Below, in pieces: positions 44,491 to 53,824 of a stretch of DNA of 64,000 nt (positions are counted from its first letter, which is position 1; the number at the start of each line of letters is the position of its first letter). Source of the stretch: Ensifer sp. BR816 (GTDB lineage Bacteria > Pseudomonadota > Alphaproteobacteria > Rhizobiales > Rhizobiaceae); contig NZ_KB905370.1 in assembly GCF_000378985.1 (NCBI RefSeq), positions 1,283,330-1,347,329 on the forward strand, written 5' to 3'. The position numbers and the translations under genes were made by a program. A model generated the notes under the pieces. The model had not been told where the DNA came from and did not search any database. It saw nothing but the letters and a program-made list of their open reading frames with translations.

Positions 44491-45606
44491 TCAGACGAAG
44501 CGCTTGCTGAAGGCGTGCGTGAATGCGACATGGCCGGTCTCGCCACGCGCCTCAGCAAAGACGACATCGAGGAATTTCTCGGTCACCCGCACCAGTGCGA
44601 AACCGCCGAGATAGGCCGCTTTGGGCTTGAAGATGTCGAGTTCGCCGGCGCGATAGGCCATCACCCGGTCATGCTCGTGGCCATGGAAGAGCCCGACGAC
44701 ATTGTAGCCCTTGAGCACCGCGAGCAAGGCATCGCGCTCAGCCGGCTTCCACCAATGCGGCTCGCCATCGCCCTGGTCGTCGAAGGTTTTTGCCGCAGCG
44801 TCCCAGACCTCGGTCGAGAACGCATCCCATCCATAGTGCTGGAACAGCACGACGGGTCGGCCGTCCGCGGCGTAGGCAGCAAGATCGCGCTTCAGCCAGG
44901 GCAGGCCGCTCACAGCTCCCTTGCGCTCGTCGCCGCCGAAACGTTGCAATTGCACGAGATGAAGGCCTCCCCAGTCCCAGGCGTAATTGTCCGATAGCGG
45001 ATCGTAGTTGGCGACCGGCACCGGCGGCCGGTAGAACACCGACTGGCGATGGGTGAGTTCGACATAGTCTCGCAATTCCCGGCGATACCAGTCGGTGTTC
45101 GGAGGCGCGCCATCCTGGTCGAGATCATGGTTTCCGAGGCCGACATAGACGGGATAGTGAATGTGGTGCGGGCCGAGCCCATGTTCGTAGCGGCTCTGGA
45201 ACTGCTGTAGCTGCCGGCCTTCGCGCGGCTCGCGAACCTGGCCGCCGCCGTCGTCGGTGATATCGCCGCCCAGCACCAGGCCAAAGGGCCGGACGATCTT
45301 CGTTCCGGCGCTCGCAAGACCGCTGGGCTTTCCGTTGATCGTTTCCGGCCAATGCTGTCCGGGAACGGCGTTGAGAGCCGCAATGTGGCGCAGCAGGTTG
45401 GCGTCGGTCTTGCCCTCCTGTTCGCAATTCGGCGCAAGGCCCTCCGTCGAAACGAGGCAGGCATGGATGTCGCAGGAAAAGAGAAATGTGGCATCGACTC
45501 GGGCCACTGCGGCACGGCCGCCGCCTCCCATCAGGGAAAGACCGAAGCCCGCCGCACTGGCAAGAAATGTCCGCCTGGATGGCTTGAGGAATAGTTTGTC
45601 GATCAT
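44491..45606 (-). CDS. Calcineurin-like metallophosphoesterase, Tat-exported
   Basis: A 371-residue phosphoesterase with a twin-arginine signal (PSRRTFLASAAGFGLSLMGG at residues 9-28). Dimetal ligands: DIHAC, VLGGDITDDGGG, GLGNHDLD, FQHYGWD and FHGHEHD, in the right order. It should act in the periplasm on an unknown phosphoester. ATG 45606 sets the signal peptide; the open frame to 46014 is not supported. It is the only gene between the xylose operon and the emr genes. Confidence 0.9.
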   Translation of the reverse strand: MIDKLFLKPSRRTFLASAAGFGLSLMGGGGRAAVARVDATFLFSCDIHACLVSTEGLAPNCEQEGKTDANLLRHIAALNAVPGQHWPETINGKPSGLASAGTKIVRPFGLVLGGDITDDGGGQVREPREGRQLQQFQSRYEHGLGPHHIHYPVYVGLGNHDLDQDGAPPNTDWYRRELRDYVELTHRQSVFYRPPVPVANYDPLSDNYAWDWGGLHLVQLQRFGGDERKGAVSGLPWLKRDLAAYAADGRPVVLFQHYGWDAFSTEVWDAAAKTFDDQGDGEPHWWKPAERDALLAVLKGYNVVGLFHGHEHDRVMAYRAGELDIFKPKAAYLGGFALVRVTEKFLDVVFAEARGETGHVAFTHAFSKRFV

Positions 45607-45714
45607 CGCCTGTCCTGCACCTTGGTCAACGCGACGTCTCAAGGTTGGCGGGATAGTGCCGCAAGGTGTTTGGACCGTAAAGCATGCCATTCGTGCCGAA
45701 TGCGCTCGCTGCGC

Positions 45715-45763
45715 GACCTTCTCCCCGCCCGCGGGAGAAGGTCGCGCAGCGGGATGAGGGGGA
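45715..45763. repeat. GC-rich hairpin repeat (family copy 4)
   Basis: GACCTTCTCCCGCGG-type arms (GCGACCTTCTCCC with GGGAGAAGGTCGC) form a stem of at least 13 bp, followed by GCAGCGGGATGAGGGG, identical to the tail of copy 1. It lies just past the emrB stop and could terminate it. Confidence 0.65.
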
Positions 45764-45773
45764 AACTCCCGCT

Positions 45774-47372
45774 TCAGTGCCCGCCGCCTCCGGGACCGGC
45801 GCCCTCCGGCCTCTTGATCATCACGACACCGATGATCATCGCCGCAAACAGGGCAGTCAGCAGCAGGAACACGTCGATGAAGGACATGATCACCGCCTGT
45901 TGCTGGACCATTGCGGCCAGTTGCTTGACGGCGGCCGTTGCGCCGTCGAGACCGTAGGCGTCGAAGTTCGACGCCATGTTGTTCAGCCGATCGACCGCCT
46001 CGAGATTGCCCCATTGGACGTGCTCGGCGAGCCGGGCGTAGTGGAAATCCTGGCGCTGCGTCAGGATCGTGTTGATGATCGCGAGACCGACGGCGCCGCC
46101 GAGATTGCGCGTCAGGTTGAAGAGGCCGGAGGCATTGCGGATGCGGGCCGGCGGCAACGTGCCGAGCGCGATATTGTTGATCGGCACCATGCAGAGCATC
46201 AGCGAGCAGCCGCGCAGGATCTGCGGCACGAGCAGCTCCCAGAAGTCCCAGTCGGCGGTCAACTGACTCATCGTCCAGGTGCCCGCCGCAAAACCCGCGA
46301 AGCCGATCGTCATCATCGCCCGCGGGTCGAGGCGGCCAGCCAGGAAGCCCGCAACCGGGGCCGTCAGGAACATGGCGAGGCCCGAGACGAACATGGTCTC
46401 GCCGATCATCAGCGAATCATAGCCGCGGATGCGTCCGAGATAGAGCGGATAGAGATAGGTAAGGCCATAGAGTCCTATGCCCATCACGAAGGAGAACAGC
46501 GAGCCGAACGTGAAATTTCGATTGGCGAAGGCCCGGAGGTCGACCACCGGAAACTCGACCTTGAACGCCCGATAGAAGAATATGACGGCGGCAATGGTCG
46601 CGGCAACCGCTCCAATGACGATATGGTCGTCATTGAACCAGTCGTTAGCATTGCCCTCCTCCAGCACGTATTCGAGCGAACCGAGGAAGACCGCCATCGA
46701 GAACAGCCCCCACCAGTCGAACTTCTTGATGAGGCCGAGTTCCGGCTCGTCGAAGTCGATGAAAATCCAGGTCAGGGTTGCGACGACGATGCCGGGAATG
46801 ACGTTGACGAGGAACAGCCAATGCCAGGAAAAGGCATGGCTCAGATAGCCGCCAACGGTCGGGCCGATGGTCGGCGCGAGCGTCGCAATGAGGCCGATGA
46901 TCGGAGAGACGATGTTGCGCTTCGACGGCGGGAAGATCGTGAAGGCGGCGGCGAAGACGGAGGGGATCATGCCGCCGCCGATGAAGCCCTGTATCACCCG
47001 GTAGACGATCATCTGATCGATATTGGTAGCGGTTGCGGCGAGCGCGCTGGAGGCCGTGAAGCCGGCGGCGGCGACGGAAAAGAGCACGCGCGTCGAGACG
47101 ATGCGGGCGAGCGTGCCCGATAGCGGGATCATGATAACTTCGGCGATCAGGTAGGACGTCTGGACCCAGCCGATCTCGTCCGATCCGGCGGACAGGCCGG
47201 CCTGGATTTCGGCAAGCGAGGCCGAGACGATCTGGATGTCGAGGATCGCCATGAACATGCCGACCACCATCGCGAAAAAAGCGATGAGCCGCCGCGGATC
47301 CATGCGCTCCTCGGCCCCGGCGCCGCCTGTCGCCACCGGGCCTGCTGTTGCCGTCGCAGCCATGTCCGCCAC
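45774..47372 (-). CDS. emrB: MFS multidrug efflux permease, EmrB/QacA (DHA2) family
   Basis: A 532-residue inner-membrane drug:proton antiporter with 14 hydrophobic segments. DHA2 marks: FMAILDIQIVSASLAEIQ (motif D1 type), the GWVQTSYLIAEVIMIPLSG segment and GLIATLAPTIGPTVGGYL (motif C). It works with EmrA and an outer-membrane channel to expel amphipathic compounds. It begins 12 bases after emrA. The S. meliloti homologue (emrAB) is known to be controlled by EmrR and induced by plant flavonoids. Confidence 0.93.
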   Translation of the reverse strand: MADMAATATAGPVATGGAGAEERMDPRRLIAFFAMVVGMFMAILDIQIVSASLAEIQAGLSAGSDEIGWVQTSYLIAEVIMIPLSGTLARIVSTRVLFSVAAAGFTASSALAATATNIDQMIVYRVIQGFIGGGMIPSVFAAAFTIFPPSKRNIVSPIIGLIATLAPTIGPTVGGYLSHAFSWHWLFLVNVIPGIVVATLTWIFIDFDEPELGLIKKFDWWGLFSMAVFLGSLEYVLEEGNANDWFNDDHIVIGAVAATIAAVIFFYRAFKVEFPVVDLRAFANRNFTFGSLFSFVMGIGLYGLTYLYPLYLGRIRGYDSLMIGETMFVSGLAMFLTAPVAGFLAGRLDPRAMMTIGFAGFAAGTWTMSQLTADWDFWELLVPQILRGCSLMLCMVPINNIALGTLPPARIRNASGLFNLTRNLGGAVGLAIINTILTQRQDFHYARLAEHVQWGNLEAVDRLNNMASNFDAYGLDGATAAVKQLAAMVQQQAVIMSFIDVFLLLTALFAAMIIGVVMIKRPEGAGPGGGGH

Positions 47373-47384
47373 TCCTTCGCGCGC

Positions 47385-48599
47385 CTACTTCGCCTCGGCG
47401 ACCTTCGTCGCGTCGGGCGCGGTGCGGGTATCGACGTCGACCACGACACTCAGGCCCGCCCGGAGGTTGCCCTTGGCGAGCGCATCGGCCGGAAGCGTGA
47501 TCCGAACCGGCACGCGCTGGATGATCTTGGTGAAGTTGCCGGTGGCGTTCTCCGCCGGCAGCAGCGAGAAGACAGAGCCGGAGGCCGGCGCAATCGATGC
47601 GACGGTGCCCTCGATCGGGTGCTCGTCATAGGCGTCGACATGCACCTGGACCTTCGATCCGGGTACTAGGTGGGCGATCTGCGTTTCCTTGAAATTCGCA
47701 TCCACATAGAGCTGGTCCACAGGCACGAGCGCAGCCAGCCGCTGGCCGGCCGAGACGAGGTCGCCCACCTGGACGGCGACATTGCCGATGACGCCGTCAT
47801 AGGGCGCCTTGAGCACGGTGAAGCCGAGGTCGCGGTTCGCCTTGTCACGCGCGAGCTCGAGCGACCGGATCGTGCTTTCCGATTCCGCGCGCTGCGCCTC
47901 GAGCACGGTGATGTTCGACTTGGCGGCCGCGATGTTGGCGTCGGCGCCGACGAGATTCGCCCGTGCCTGGTCGAGCGCGACCTGAGCGTTGTCGCGCGAC
48001 GCGTCCGTTCCGAACGCCTTGGACTGGAGGTCGCTGGCGCGCTTCTGGGTCAGTTCCGCACCGCGTACTGATGCTTCGAAGGCCGTCTTCTGCGCCTCGG
48101 CCTGGTTCAGGCTTGCCTTGGCGCCGGCGATCTGCGCGTCGAAACGGCTGAGCGCCAGCTTCTGCGTCGCGATCTGCGCCTCGGCCTGTTCGGCCGCGAT
48201 CCGGTAGTCGCCGTCCTCGAGCGTGACGAGCGGATCACCGGCCTTGACGTGCTGGTTGGCGACGACGTCGACCTTGGCCACATAGCCGGAGACCTTCGGT
48301 GAGATCGTCGCAATATCGCCCTCGACATAGGCGTCATCGGTCGAGACCATGAAGCGGCCGTTGGTCCACCAGTCGTAACCGTACCAAGCCCCGGCGGCGA
48401 GCAACGCCAGCCCGATGGCCGGAAGGATCGGCTTGCGGCGTTTCTTCTGAGGCGTCGCAGCTTCAGTGGCGGGACGCTCCGCCACCGCAGGAGCCTCGCC
48501 GGTCGGGGTCTTGGCCTCCGTGCTCGGGACATCGGCGACTTCGAAATCGTCGCCGACAGGACGGACGCGCGCAACGCTAGACGTGCTGGAGGGGGACAT
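47385..48599 (-). CDS. emrA: Membrane-fusion protein of the Emr efflux pump (HlyD/EmrA family)
   Basis: A 404-residue periplasmic adaptor anchored by one helix (residues about 58-78, ILPAIGLALLAAGAWYGYDWW). Split lipoyl domain around a long coiled coil: YVEGDIATISPKVSGYVAKV, then alpha-hairpin 130-245, then APYDGVIGNVAVQVGDLVSAGQ. The Thr/Ala/Glu-rich cytosolic N-terminus is unusual in length but common in rhizobial copies. First gene of emrAB, transcribed away from emrR. Confidence 0.93.
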   Translation of the reverse strand: MSPSSTSSVARVRPVGDDFEVADVPSTEAKTPTGEAPAVAERPATEAATPQKKRRKPILPAIGLALLAAGAWYGYDWWTNGRFMVSTDDAYVEGDIATISPKVSGYVAKVDVVANQHVKAGDPLVTLEDGDYRIAAEQAEAQIATQKLALSRFDAQIAGAKASLNQAEAQKTAFEASVRGAELTQKRASDLQSKAFGTDASRDNAQVALDQARANLVGADANIAAAKSNITVLEAQRAESESTIRSLELARDKANRDLGFTVLKAPYDGVIGNVAVQVGDLVSAGQRLAALVPVDQLYVDANFKETQIAHLVPGSKVQVHVDAYDEHPIEGTVASIAPASGSVFSLLPAENATGNFTKIIQRVPVRITLPADALAKGNLRAGLSVVVDVDTRTAPDATKVAEAK

Positions 48600-48635
48600 G
48601 AGACACCGTTCTGGCTAAATTAGCTAAATTAAACT

Positions 48636-48649
48636 GAACCGTTCGGTTC
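48636..48649. promoter_or_regulatory. TetR-type operator, site 1 (emrA side)
   Basis: GAACCGTTCGGTTC is a perfect 14-bp palindrome, 36 bases upstream of the emrA start. It shares its half-site CGAACCG/CGGTTCG with site 2. Confidence 0.75.
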
Positions 48650-48656
48650 GATCGAC

Positions 48657-48685
48657 CTTGACATAATGCCTTTCGCGTCGCATAT
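48657..48685 (+). promoter_or_regulatory. Promoter for emrR
   Basis: CTTGAC (48657-48662), a 17-base spacer and GCATAT (48680-48685) closely fit the rhizobial sigma-70 consensus CTTGAC-N17-CTATAT. It lies between the two operators; transcription would start about 48692, at the edge of site 2. Confidence 0.65.
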
Positions 48686-48695
48686 CAAGAGCAAA

Positions 48696-48713
48696 TCGAA
48701 CCGCTCGGTTCGA
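48696..48713. promoter_or_regulatory. TetR-type operator, site 2 (emrR side)
   Basis: TCGAACCGCTCGGTTCGA is a perfect 18-bp palindrome. Its centre is 62 bases from that of site 1, about six helical turns, so both face the same side of the DNA. It overlaps the expected emrR transcription start. Confidence 0.8.
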
Positions 48714-48845
48714 AATGATGGGCAAGGTAAAAAATCGGCGGAACCTTCGCCGCGCCACTTGCTTTCATCGGCATCGATCACGTTTATGGTTCCGGAGGGA
48801 ATTCAGAGCCTTGGTGATCTAGAGGAGTGGACACGTCCGGCGATC

Positions 48846-49535
48846 ATGACGTCAGCGAAAAGCGCACCGCAGGAGAAATCCCTGCAACAGGAACAGCATA
48901 TTTCGAGCGGCGGCCGTCGCGTCGCGGGCGAGGATCCGGTCAAACGCGAGCAGATTCTCGAAGGTGCCAAGCGCGTCTTCATGCGCAGCAATTTCGATGC
49001 CGCCAGCATGAACGACATCAGCCGCGAGGCGGGCGTTTCCAAGGGCACGCTTTACGTCTATTTCGAGAACAAGGAGGACCTGTTCGAAGCGCTCATTGCC
49101 CAGGAGCGCGGCCGAATCGTCAGCACCATCAAGCAGTCGCTAAACGACATTGAGCCGATCGAAGAAGCACTTCACGATTTCGCCGTCACACTCGTAACCA
49201 GCATAACCTCAGACTACACGATCCGCGCCATGAGGACCGTGATTGGCGTAATCGACCGGATGCCGCGGCTGGCGCAACGTTTCTTCACCGCAACGCCCGA
49301 AAACGGCTATACGGTGCTGAAGGCCTATCTCGAGCAGCAGAAATCGGCAGCCAGGCTGTCGATCGACGATACGGAATTGGCCGCCAAACAGTTCATCGAA
49401 CTCTGCATGGCCGGCCTGTTCAAGGGCCGTCTCTTCGGGATGTGCGAAGCGGTTCCGCCAGAACAGATCGAAAAGAACGTCGCCTCGGCCATCCGTGTTT
49501 TCATGGCCGCCTATGGCCGGCGGAACGAGGCTTAG
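48846..49535 (+). CDS. emrR: TetR-family repressor of the Emr pump
   Basis: A 229-residue repressor. Helix-turn-helix in REQILEGAKRVFMRSNFDAASMNDISREAGVSKGTLYVYFENKEDLF (read in pieces, about residues 33-78), then a helical ligand domain. ATG 48846 is chosen because the longer start at 48666 lies upstream of the predicted -10 box. AGGAG sits 20 bases back, too far to be decisive, so 48786 remains possible. Divergent from emrAB, with the two palindromes between. Confidence 0.9.
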   Translation: MTSAKSAPQEKSLQQEQHISSGGRRVAGEDPVKREQILEGAKRVFMRSNFDAASMNDISREAGVSKGTLYVYFENKEDLFEALIAQERGRIVSTIKQSLNDIEPIEEALHDFAVTLVTSITSDYTIRAMRTVIGVIDRMPRLAQRFFTATPENGYTVLKAYLEQQKSAARLSIDDTELAAKQFIELCMAGLFKGRLFGMCEAVPPEQIEKNVASAIRVFMAAYGRRNEA

Positions 49536-49550
49536 ACGAAACCGAAGGGG

Positions 49551-49928
49551 CTAAGCCGGGCTGCACATCTGCAGCCGATTGCCGAAGGGATCGTAGAAGC
49601 TCGCGAAGGTGACGAAGCCGGGAAAGACCTCAGCATCCTCGCACCGGACGCCGCGGCGGCGCAGGTCCTCGACCGCCGCATGGCAGTCCTCGACATTCAA
49701 GACGAGCGTCGTCCCCGTCGAGGGCGTCCAGCCGCTCTCCGCCAAAGTCACCGAAATGTTGCCGTCGACGCCGCCGGCGGAGAATTCGATCCAGCCCGCT
49801 TCTGGCAGGTCGTAGAGCGGCGGCCCGAATCCGAGCACCTTCCCATAGAACTCGCGGGCACGATCAAGGTCGGTCACCGAAATCGAGACCACATTGATGC
49901 CGCGAAAGAGAGGGCCGGTGAATGCCAT
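49551..49928 (-). CDS. VOC-family (glyoxalase/bleomycin resistance) protein
   Basis: A 125-residue vicinal-oxygen-chelate protein: INVVSISVTDLDRAREFYGKVLGF at the N-terminus, a central LVLNVEDCHAAVEDLRRRGV and the C-terminal VTFASFYDPFGNRLQM. Function could be a small dioxygenase, isomerase or drug-binding protein. ATG 49928 gives the standard length. It is divergent from the AraC-family gene 168 bases away and converges on emrR. Confidence 0.88.
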   Translation of the reverse strand: MAFTGPLFRGINVVSISVTDLDRAREFYGKVLGFGPPLYDLPEAGWIEFSAGGVDGNISVTLAESGWTPSTGTTLVLNVEDCHAAVEDLRRRGVRCEDAEVFPGFVTFASFYDPFGNRLQMCSPA

Positions 49929-50096
49929 GACCTCCGATGTAGGACGCGGACTCCGTTCGTCCAGCCTGGACGATCGGGAAGGCCAGAGGACCGAATTTGC
50001 CGTCGGCAAGCTTCGCCGATTAAAATCCAGCAACCGCGATCAAACGCGTCCTCCGATAAATCCGTAAAAGCTAGGTCGCTTGCCACGGGAGTGAAC

Positions 50097-50936
50097 ATGA
50101 GTGCCATCGGACGGGCGATCTGGTTCATCGAGAGCCACTTCGCCAAGGATATTTCGCTGGAGCGGATTGCCGACGCCGCCGGCCTGTCGCGCTATCATCT
50201 GTCGCGCGTCTTCGGTCTTGCGACCGGCCATTCGATCAGCGCCTATATCCGCGGGCGCCGCCTGAGTTCGGCGGCGCTTCGCCTTGCCGACGGCAACTCC
50301 ACCATTCTCGAGGCGGCCCTCGATGCGGGCTACGGCTCGCACGAGGCATTCACCCGTGCCTTTCGCGAACAATTCGGGGTCACGCCCGAGTCGATCCGCA
50401 AGCAGAGGCATGTCTGCAATATCGAACTTGTGGAGCCCATCAGGATGGACGATACGCGCAATCCGAAGATCGAACCGCCGCGCTTCGAGGAGGGCCCTGC
50501 CCTGCTCCTCGCCGGCCTTGAAGAAACCTATGCCTACAGTCGCACCGAAGGCATTCCCTCGCTCTGGCAGCGCTTCAATGCCCACTTCGGTCATATTCCG
50601 GGCCAGCGCGGCAATGTCGCCTACGGCGTCTGCACCCATTCGGATGCCGAAGCCGGAAGCTTCCGCTACATGGCGGCCGTCGAAGTCGCAGATGTGGACG
50701 CATTGCCGAACGGGTTTTCGACCCTGAAGCTGCCGAAGCAACGCTATGCGGTGTTCCTGCATCGCGGCCACATCTCGGCGATCTCGGCCACGGCCCATCA
50801 CATCTTCACAACCTGGTTTCCGCAGTCCGGGCTCGAGCACGGCGAAACGCCCGATCTCATGGAACGTTACGACGAGCGGTTCGACCCGGATTCCGGCACG
50901 GGCGTCGTCGAAATGTGGGTTCCGATAAAACAGTAA
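50097..50936 (+). CDS. AraC-family regulator with GyrI-like effector domain
   Basis: A 279-residue regulator with the DNA-binding domain first: two helix-turn-helices at about 20-100 (LERIADAAGLSRYHLSRVF and ILEAALDAGYGSHEAFTRAF), then a GyrI-like ligand-binding domain (about 120-279). This is the SoxS/Rob-like arrangement that senses small amphipathic compounds. It may control the divergent VOC gene. The frame extends upstream to 49680 as a shadow of that gene; ATG 50097 is the family start. Confidence 0.9.
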   Translation: MSAIGRAIWFIESHFAKDISLERIADAAGLSRYHLSRVFGLATGHSISAYIRGRRLSSAALRLADGNSTILEAALDAGYGSHEAFTRAFREQFGVTPESIRKQRHVCNIELVEPIRMDDTRNPKIEPPRFEEGPALLLAGLEETYAYSRTEGIPSLWQRFNAHFGHIPGQRGNVAYGVCTHSDAEAGSFRYMAAVEVADVDALPNGFSTLKLPKQRYAVFLHRGHISAISATAHHIFTTWFPQSGLEHGETPDLMERYDERFDPDSGTGVVEMWVPIKQ

Positions 50937-50945
50937 ACGGTAAAA

Positions 50946-50969
50946 CGCTGCCGCAAAACCGCGGCAGCG
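50946..50969 (+). terminator. Terminator-like hairpin after the AraC-family gene
   Basis: CGCTGCCGC (50946-50954) pairs perfectly with GCGGCAGCG (50961-50969) around six bases, nine bases past the stop. The T-tract is absent. Confidence 0.6.
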
Positions 50970-51160
50970 CTTGCCACATCGGCGCTACTCCTTAAATACT
51001 GCGGCGAGCCTGGCGCGGCGACGCGCCCTGGAGGGGAAAGGTGTGCGCGGTTTCCGCCCGCATTCCGCTCCGGTTTGTTGGAACCGATCACGTCCACTGA
51101 TGTTGGGGTCGCTTCGACACGACATCCGTGAGCGTCAGTTAGAAAGGAACAGTTCGCCCG

Positions 51161-51916
51161 ATGCAGGAAATCCTCACGCTCGCCCAAAGCCCGGAGGCTT
51201 GGATCGCTCTCATTACGCTCATAGTGATGGAAGTCGTCCTCGGCATCGACAACCTGATCTTCATTTCGATCCTGACCAACAAGCTGCCTGCCGAGAACCG
51301 CGTCAGCGCCCGGCGCATCGGCATCGGCCTCGCGCTCGTCATGCGCCTGGCACTGCTCGGCACGATCGCCTGGATCGTGCAACTGACCCAGCCGGTCTTC
51401 GAAGCCTTCGGCCACGGCTTTTCCTGGAAGGACATGATCCTGATCGCCGGCGGCCTTTTCCTCGTCTGGAAGGCGACGAAGGAAATTCACCACAATGTCG
51501 ATCCGAGCGATCACGACGAGGACTTCATCGCGAGCTCGGCGATCAATGGCTTCACGGCGGCGATCGGCCAGATCCTGCTGCTCGACCTGGTCTTCTCCGT
51601 CGACAGCATCATCACCGCCGTCGGCATGACGCCGCATCTGCCGATCATGGTTATCGCCGTCGTCGTCGCCGTCACGGTGATGCTTGTTGCAGCCAATCCG
51701 CTTGCCAACTTCATCGAAAGGAACCCGACGATCGTCATGCTGGCGCTCGCCTTCCTGCTGATGATCGGCACGACGCTGATCGCCGAGGGCATGGGCTTCC
51801 ACGTACCGAAGGGCTACGTCTATGCCGCCATGGCCTTCTCGGCACTGGTCGAAATCCTCAACATGATCGCTCGCAACGCGCGCCTGAGAAAGCAGCGGTC
51901 CAAGAAGCTGCATTGA
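51161..51916 (+). CDS. TerC-family integral membrane protein
   Basis: A 251-residue membrane protein with seven hydrophobic helices and the family's acidic intramembrane motifs ([10 protein letters not shown] near residue 25 and [17 protein letters not shown] near 145). TerC homologues export or handle manganese, or act in tellurite resistance. The 224-base upstream gap could hold a Mn riboswitch, but I could not match the yybP-ykoY core. A strong terminator follows. Confidence 0.92.
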   Translation: MQEILTLAQSPEAWIALITLIVMEVVLGIDNLIFISILTNKLPAENRVSARRIGIGLALVMRLALLGTIAWIVQLTQPVFEAFGHGFSWKDMILIAGGLFLVWKATKEIHHNVDPSDHDEDFIASSAINGFTAAIGQILLLDLVFSVDSIITAVGMTPHLPIMVIAVVVAVTVMLVAANPLANFIERNPTIVMLALAFLLMIGTTLIAEGMGFHVPKGYVYAAMAFSALVEILNMIARNARLRKQRSKKLH

Positions 51917-52356
51917 CGGTTGCCTTTGGGCACACCGCGAAAAGGCCCGCATTCACATGGAATGCGGGCCTCGTGCTGCGGGAGGTAGGTGAGGATACGG
52001 GCTGGACGGGTCAGGAGCTCGCCTGCCATTTCGTTGGCCACGGGAAGAAACCGGCAAAATTCCCGTGTTCTCCAGGTCCGTCGCGTCCGGTTGTCACAGT
52101 CCGCCTCCTCGCAGGTGATAACGCAGTCGCGCCGCTAGCGTTCCAATACTTGTTCGGCTCAGCGGCGACGAAGCGTGCGCCTTCCTCTTTCCGTTGACAT
52201 ACGGGACTTTCTATGGTCTCACCCCTGCCGACTGGAATTGCCCGCCGATACCGCTCAAGCGGCACCCTTGCGGGCCTTCCTTCCCATAAAAAAGCGCCCG
52301 GAAGCTGGTGGGCACTCCGGCAAGGGCTCAAGAGCACCTCAAGACGGGCATAGACC
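51917..52356. other. Intergenic region between the TerC gene and gltX
   Basis: Apart from the TerC terminator at 51944-51970, no gene, repeat or RNA was recognised in this 440-base spacer. It should contain the gltX promoter; a TTGACA at 52195 lacks a -10 at proper spacing. Confidence 0.45.
51944..51970 (+). terminator. Terminator of the TerC gene
   Basis: GGCCCGCATTC (51944-51954) pairs perfectly with GAATGCGGGCC (51960-51970) around a 5-base loop, 27 bases after the stop, with an A-run before it and TCGTG after. Confidence 0.75.
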
Positions 52357-53814
52357 ATGGCAGATTCTGCAGTCCGGGTACGCATTGCACCCTCCCCCAC
52401 CGGTGAACCGCATGTCGGCACCGCCTATATCGCGCTGTTCAACTATCTGTTTGCGAAGAAGCACGGCGGCGAATTCATCCTGCGCATCGAGGACACCGAC
52501 GCGACGCGCTCGACGCCGGAGTTCGAGAAGAAGGTGCTGGATGCGCTGAAGTGGTGCGGCCTGGAGTGGTCGGAAGGCCCGGATATCGGCGGCCCCTATG
52601 GGCCCTATCGGCAGAGCGACCGCAAGGACATCTACAAGCCCTTTGTCGAGAAGATCGTCGAAAACGGCCACGGCTTCCGCTGCTTCTGCACGCCCGAGCG
52701 GCTGGAGCAGATGCGCGAAGCGCAGCGCGCCGCCGGCAAGCCGCCGAAATATGACGGCCTGTGCCTCAGCCTCTCCGCCGAGGAGGTAACCTCGCGCGTT
52801 AGCGCCGGCGAGCCGCATGTGGTGCGAATGAAGATCCCGACGGAAGGATCCTGCAAGTTCCACGACGGCGTCTATGGCGATGTCGAGATCCCGTGGGATG
52901 CGGTCGACATGCAGGTGCTGCTCAAGGCCGACGGCATGCCGACCTATCACATGGCGAACGTTGTCGACGACCACCTGATGAAGATCACCCATGTCGCGCG
53001 TGGCGAGGAATGGCTCGCCTCGGTGCCGAAGCACATCCTGATCTACCAATATCTCGGCCTCGAACCGCCGAAGTTCATGCACCTGTCGCTGATGCGCAAT
53101 GCCGACAAGTCGAAGCTGTCGAAGCGCAAGAACCCGACGTCGATCTCCTATTACACGGCGCTCGGCTACCTGCCGGAAGCGCTGATGAACTTCCTTGGCC
53201 TGTTCTTCATCCAGATCGCCGAGGGTGAAGAACTGCTGACCGTCGACGAACTGGCAGAAAAGTTCGATCCGGAAAACCTGTCGAAGGCCGGCGCGATCTT
53301 CGATATCCAGAAGCTCGACTGGCTGAACGCCCGCTGGATCCGCGAGAAGCTCTCGGAAGACGAGTTTGCCGCCCGTGTCCTCGCCTGGGCGTCGGAGAAC
53401 GACCGTCTCAAGGAGGGCCTGAAGCTCTCGCAGTCGCGCATCTCGAAGCTCGGCGAACTGCCGGACCTCGCCGCCTTCCTCGTCAAGTCGGATCTCGGAC
53501 TGCAGCCGACCGCCTTCGCCGGTGTGAAGGCCTCGCCCGAAGAAATGCTGGAAGTGCTGAACACCGTTCAGCCGGACCTCGAAAAGATCCTCGAATGGAA
53601 CAAGGAATCGATCGAGACCGAACTGCGCGCCAGCGCCGAGCGGATGGGCAAGAAGCTGAAAGCCGTCGTCGCTCCCCTGTTCGTCGCCGTCTCGGGGTCG
53701 CAGCGCTCGCTGCCGCTCTTCGATTCGATGGAACTGCTCGGCCGCGCCGTGGTGCGCCAGCGTCTCAAGGTGGCGGCACAAGTGGTCGCCTCCATGGTGG
53801 GCAGCGGGAAGTAA
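52357..53814 (+). CDS. gltX: Glutamyl-tRNA synthetase
   Basis: A 485-residue class I aminoacyl-tRNA synthetase that charges tRNA-Glu (and possibly tRNA-Gln for later amidation, as rhizobia may use GatCAB). The HIGH-type motif is PSPTGEPHVGTAYIALFNYL near residue 9; the KMSKS-type loop is KSKLSKRKN near 250. The helical anticodon-binding domain fills the C-terminal 190 residues. lysS begins 10 bases downstream, so the two form an operon. Confidence 0.95.
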   Translation: MADSAVRVRIAPSPTGEPHVGTAYIALFNYLFAKKHGGEFILRIEDTDATRSTPEFEKKVLDALKWCGLEWSEGPDIGGPYGPYRQSDRKDIYKPFVEKIVENGHGFRCFCTPERLEQMREAQRAAGKPPKYDGLCLSLSAEEVTSRVSAGEPHVVRMKIPTEGSCKFHDGVYGDVEIPWDAVDMQVLLKADGMPTYHMANVVDDHLMKITHVARGEEWLASVPKHILIYQYLGLEPPKFMHLSLMRNADKSKLSKRKNPTSISYYTALGYLPEALMNFLGLFFIQIAEGEELLTVDELAEKFDPENLSKAGAIFDIQKLDWLNARWIREKLSEDEFAARVLAWASENDRLKEGLKLSQSRISKLGELPDLAAFLVKSDLGLQPTAFAGVKASPEEMLEVLNTVQPDLEKILEWNKESIETELRASAERMGKKLKAVVAPLFVAVSGSQRSLPLFDSMELLGRAVVRQRLKVAAQVVASMVGSGK

Positions 53815-53824
53815 GGACGATACC

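Noticed and set aside
50970..51160. yybP-ykoY manganese riboswitch in front of the TerC gene
   Set aside because: The genomic context invites it, but the conserved core loops could not be aligned by eye. A covariance search would settle it.
52190..52215. gltX promoter at TTGACA near 52195
   Set aside because: The -35 is good but the only -10-like hexamer (TATGGT) is 12 bases away, too close for sigma-70.
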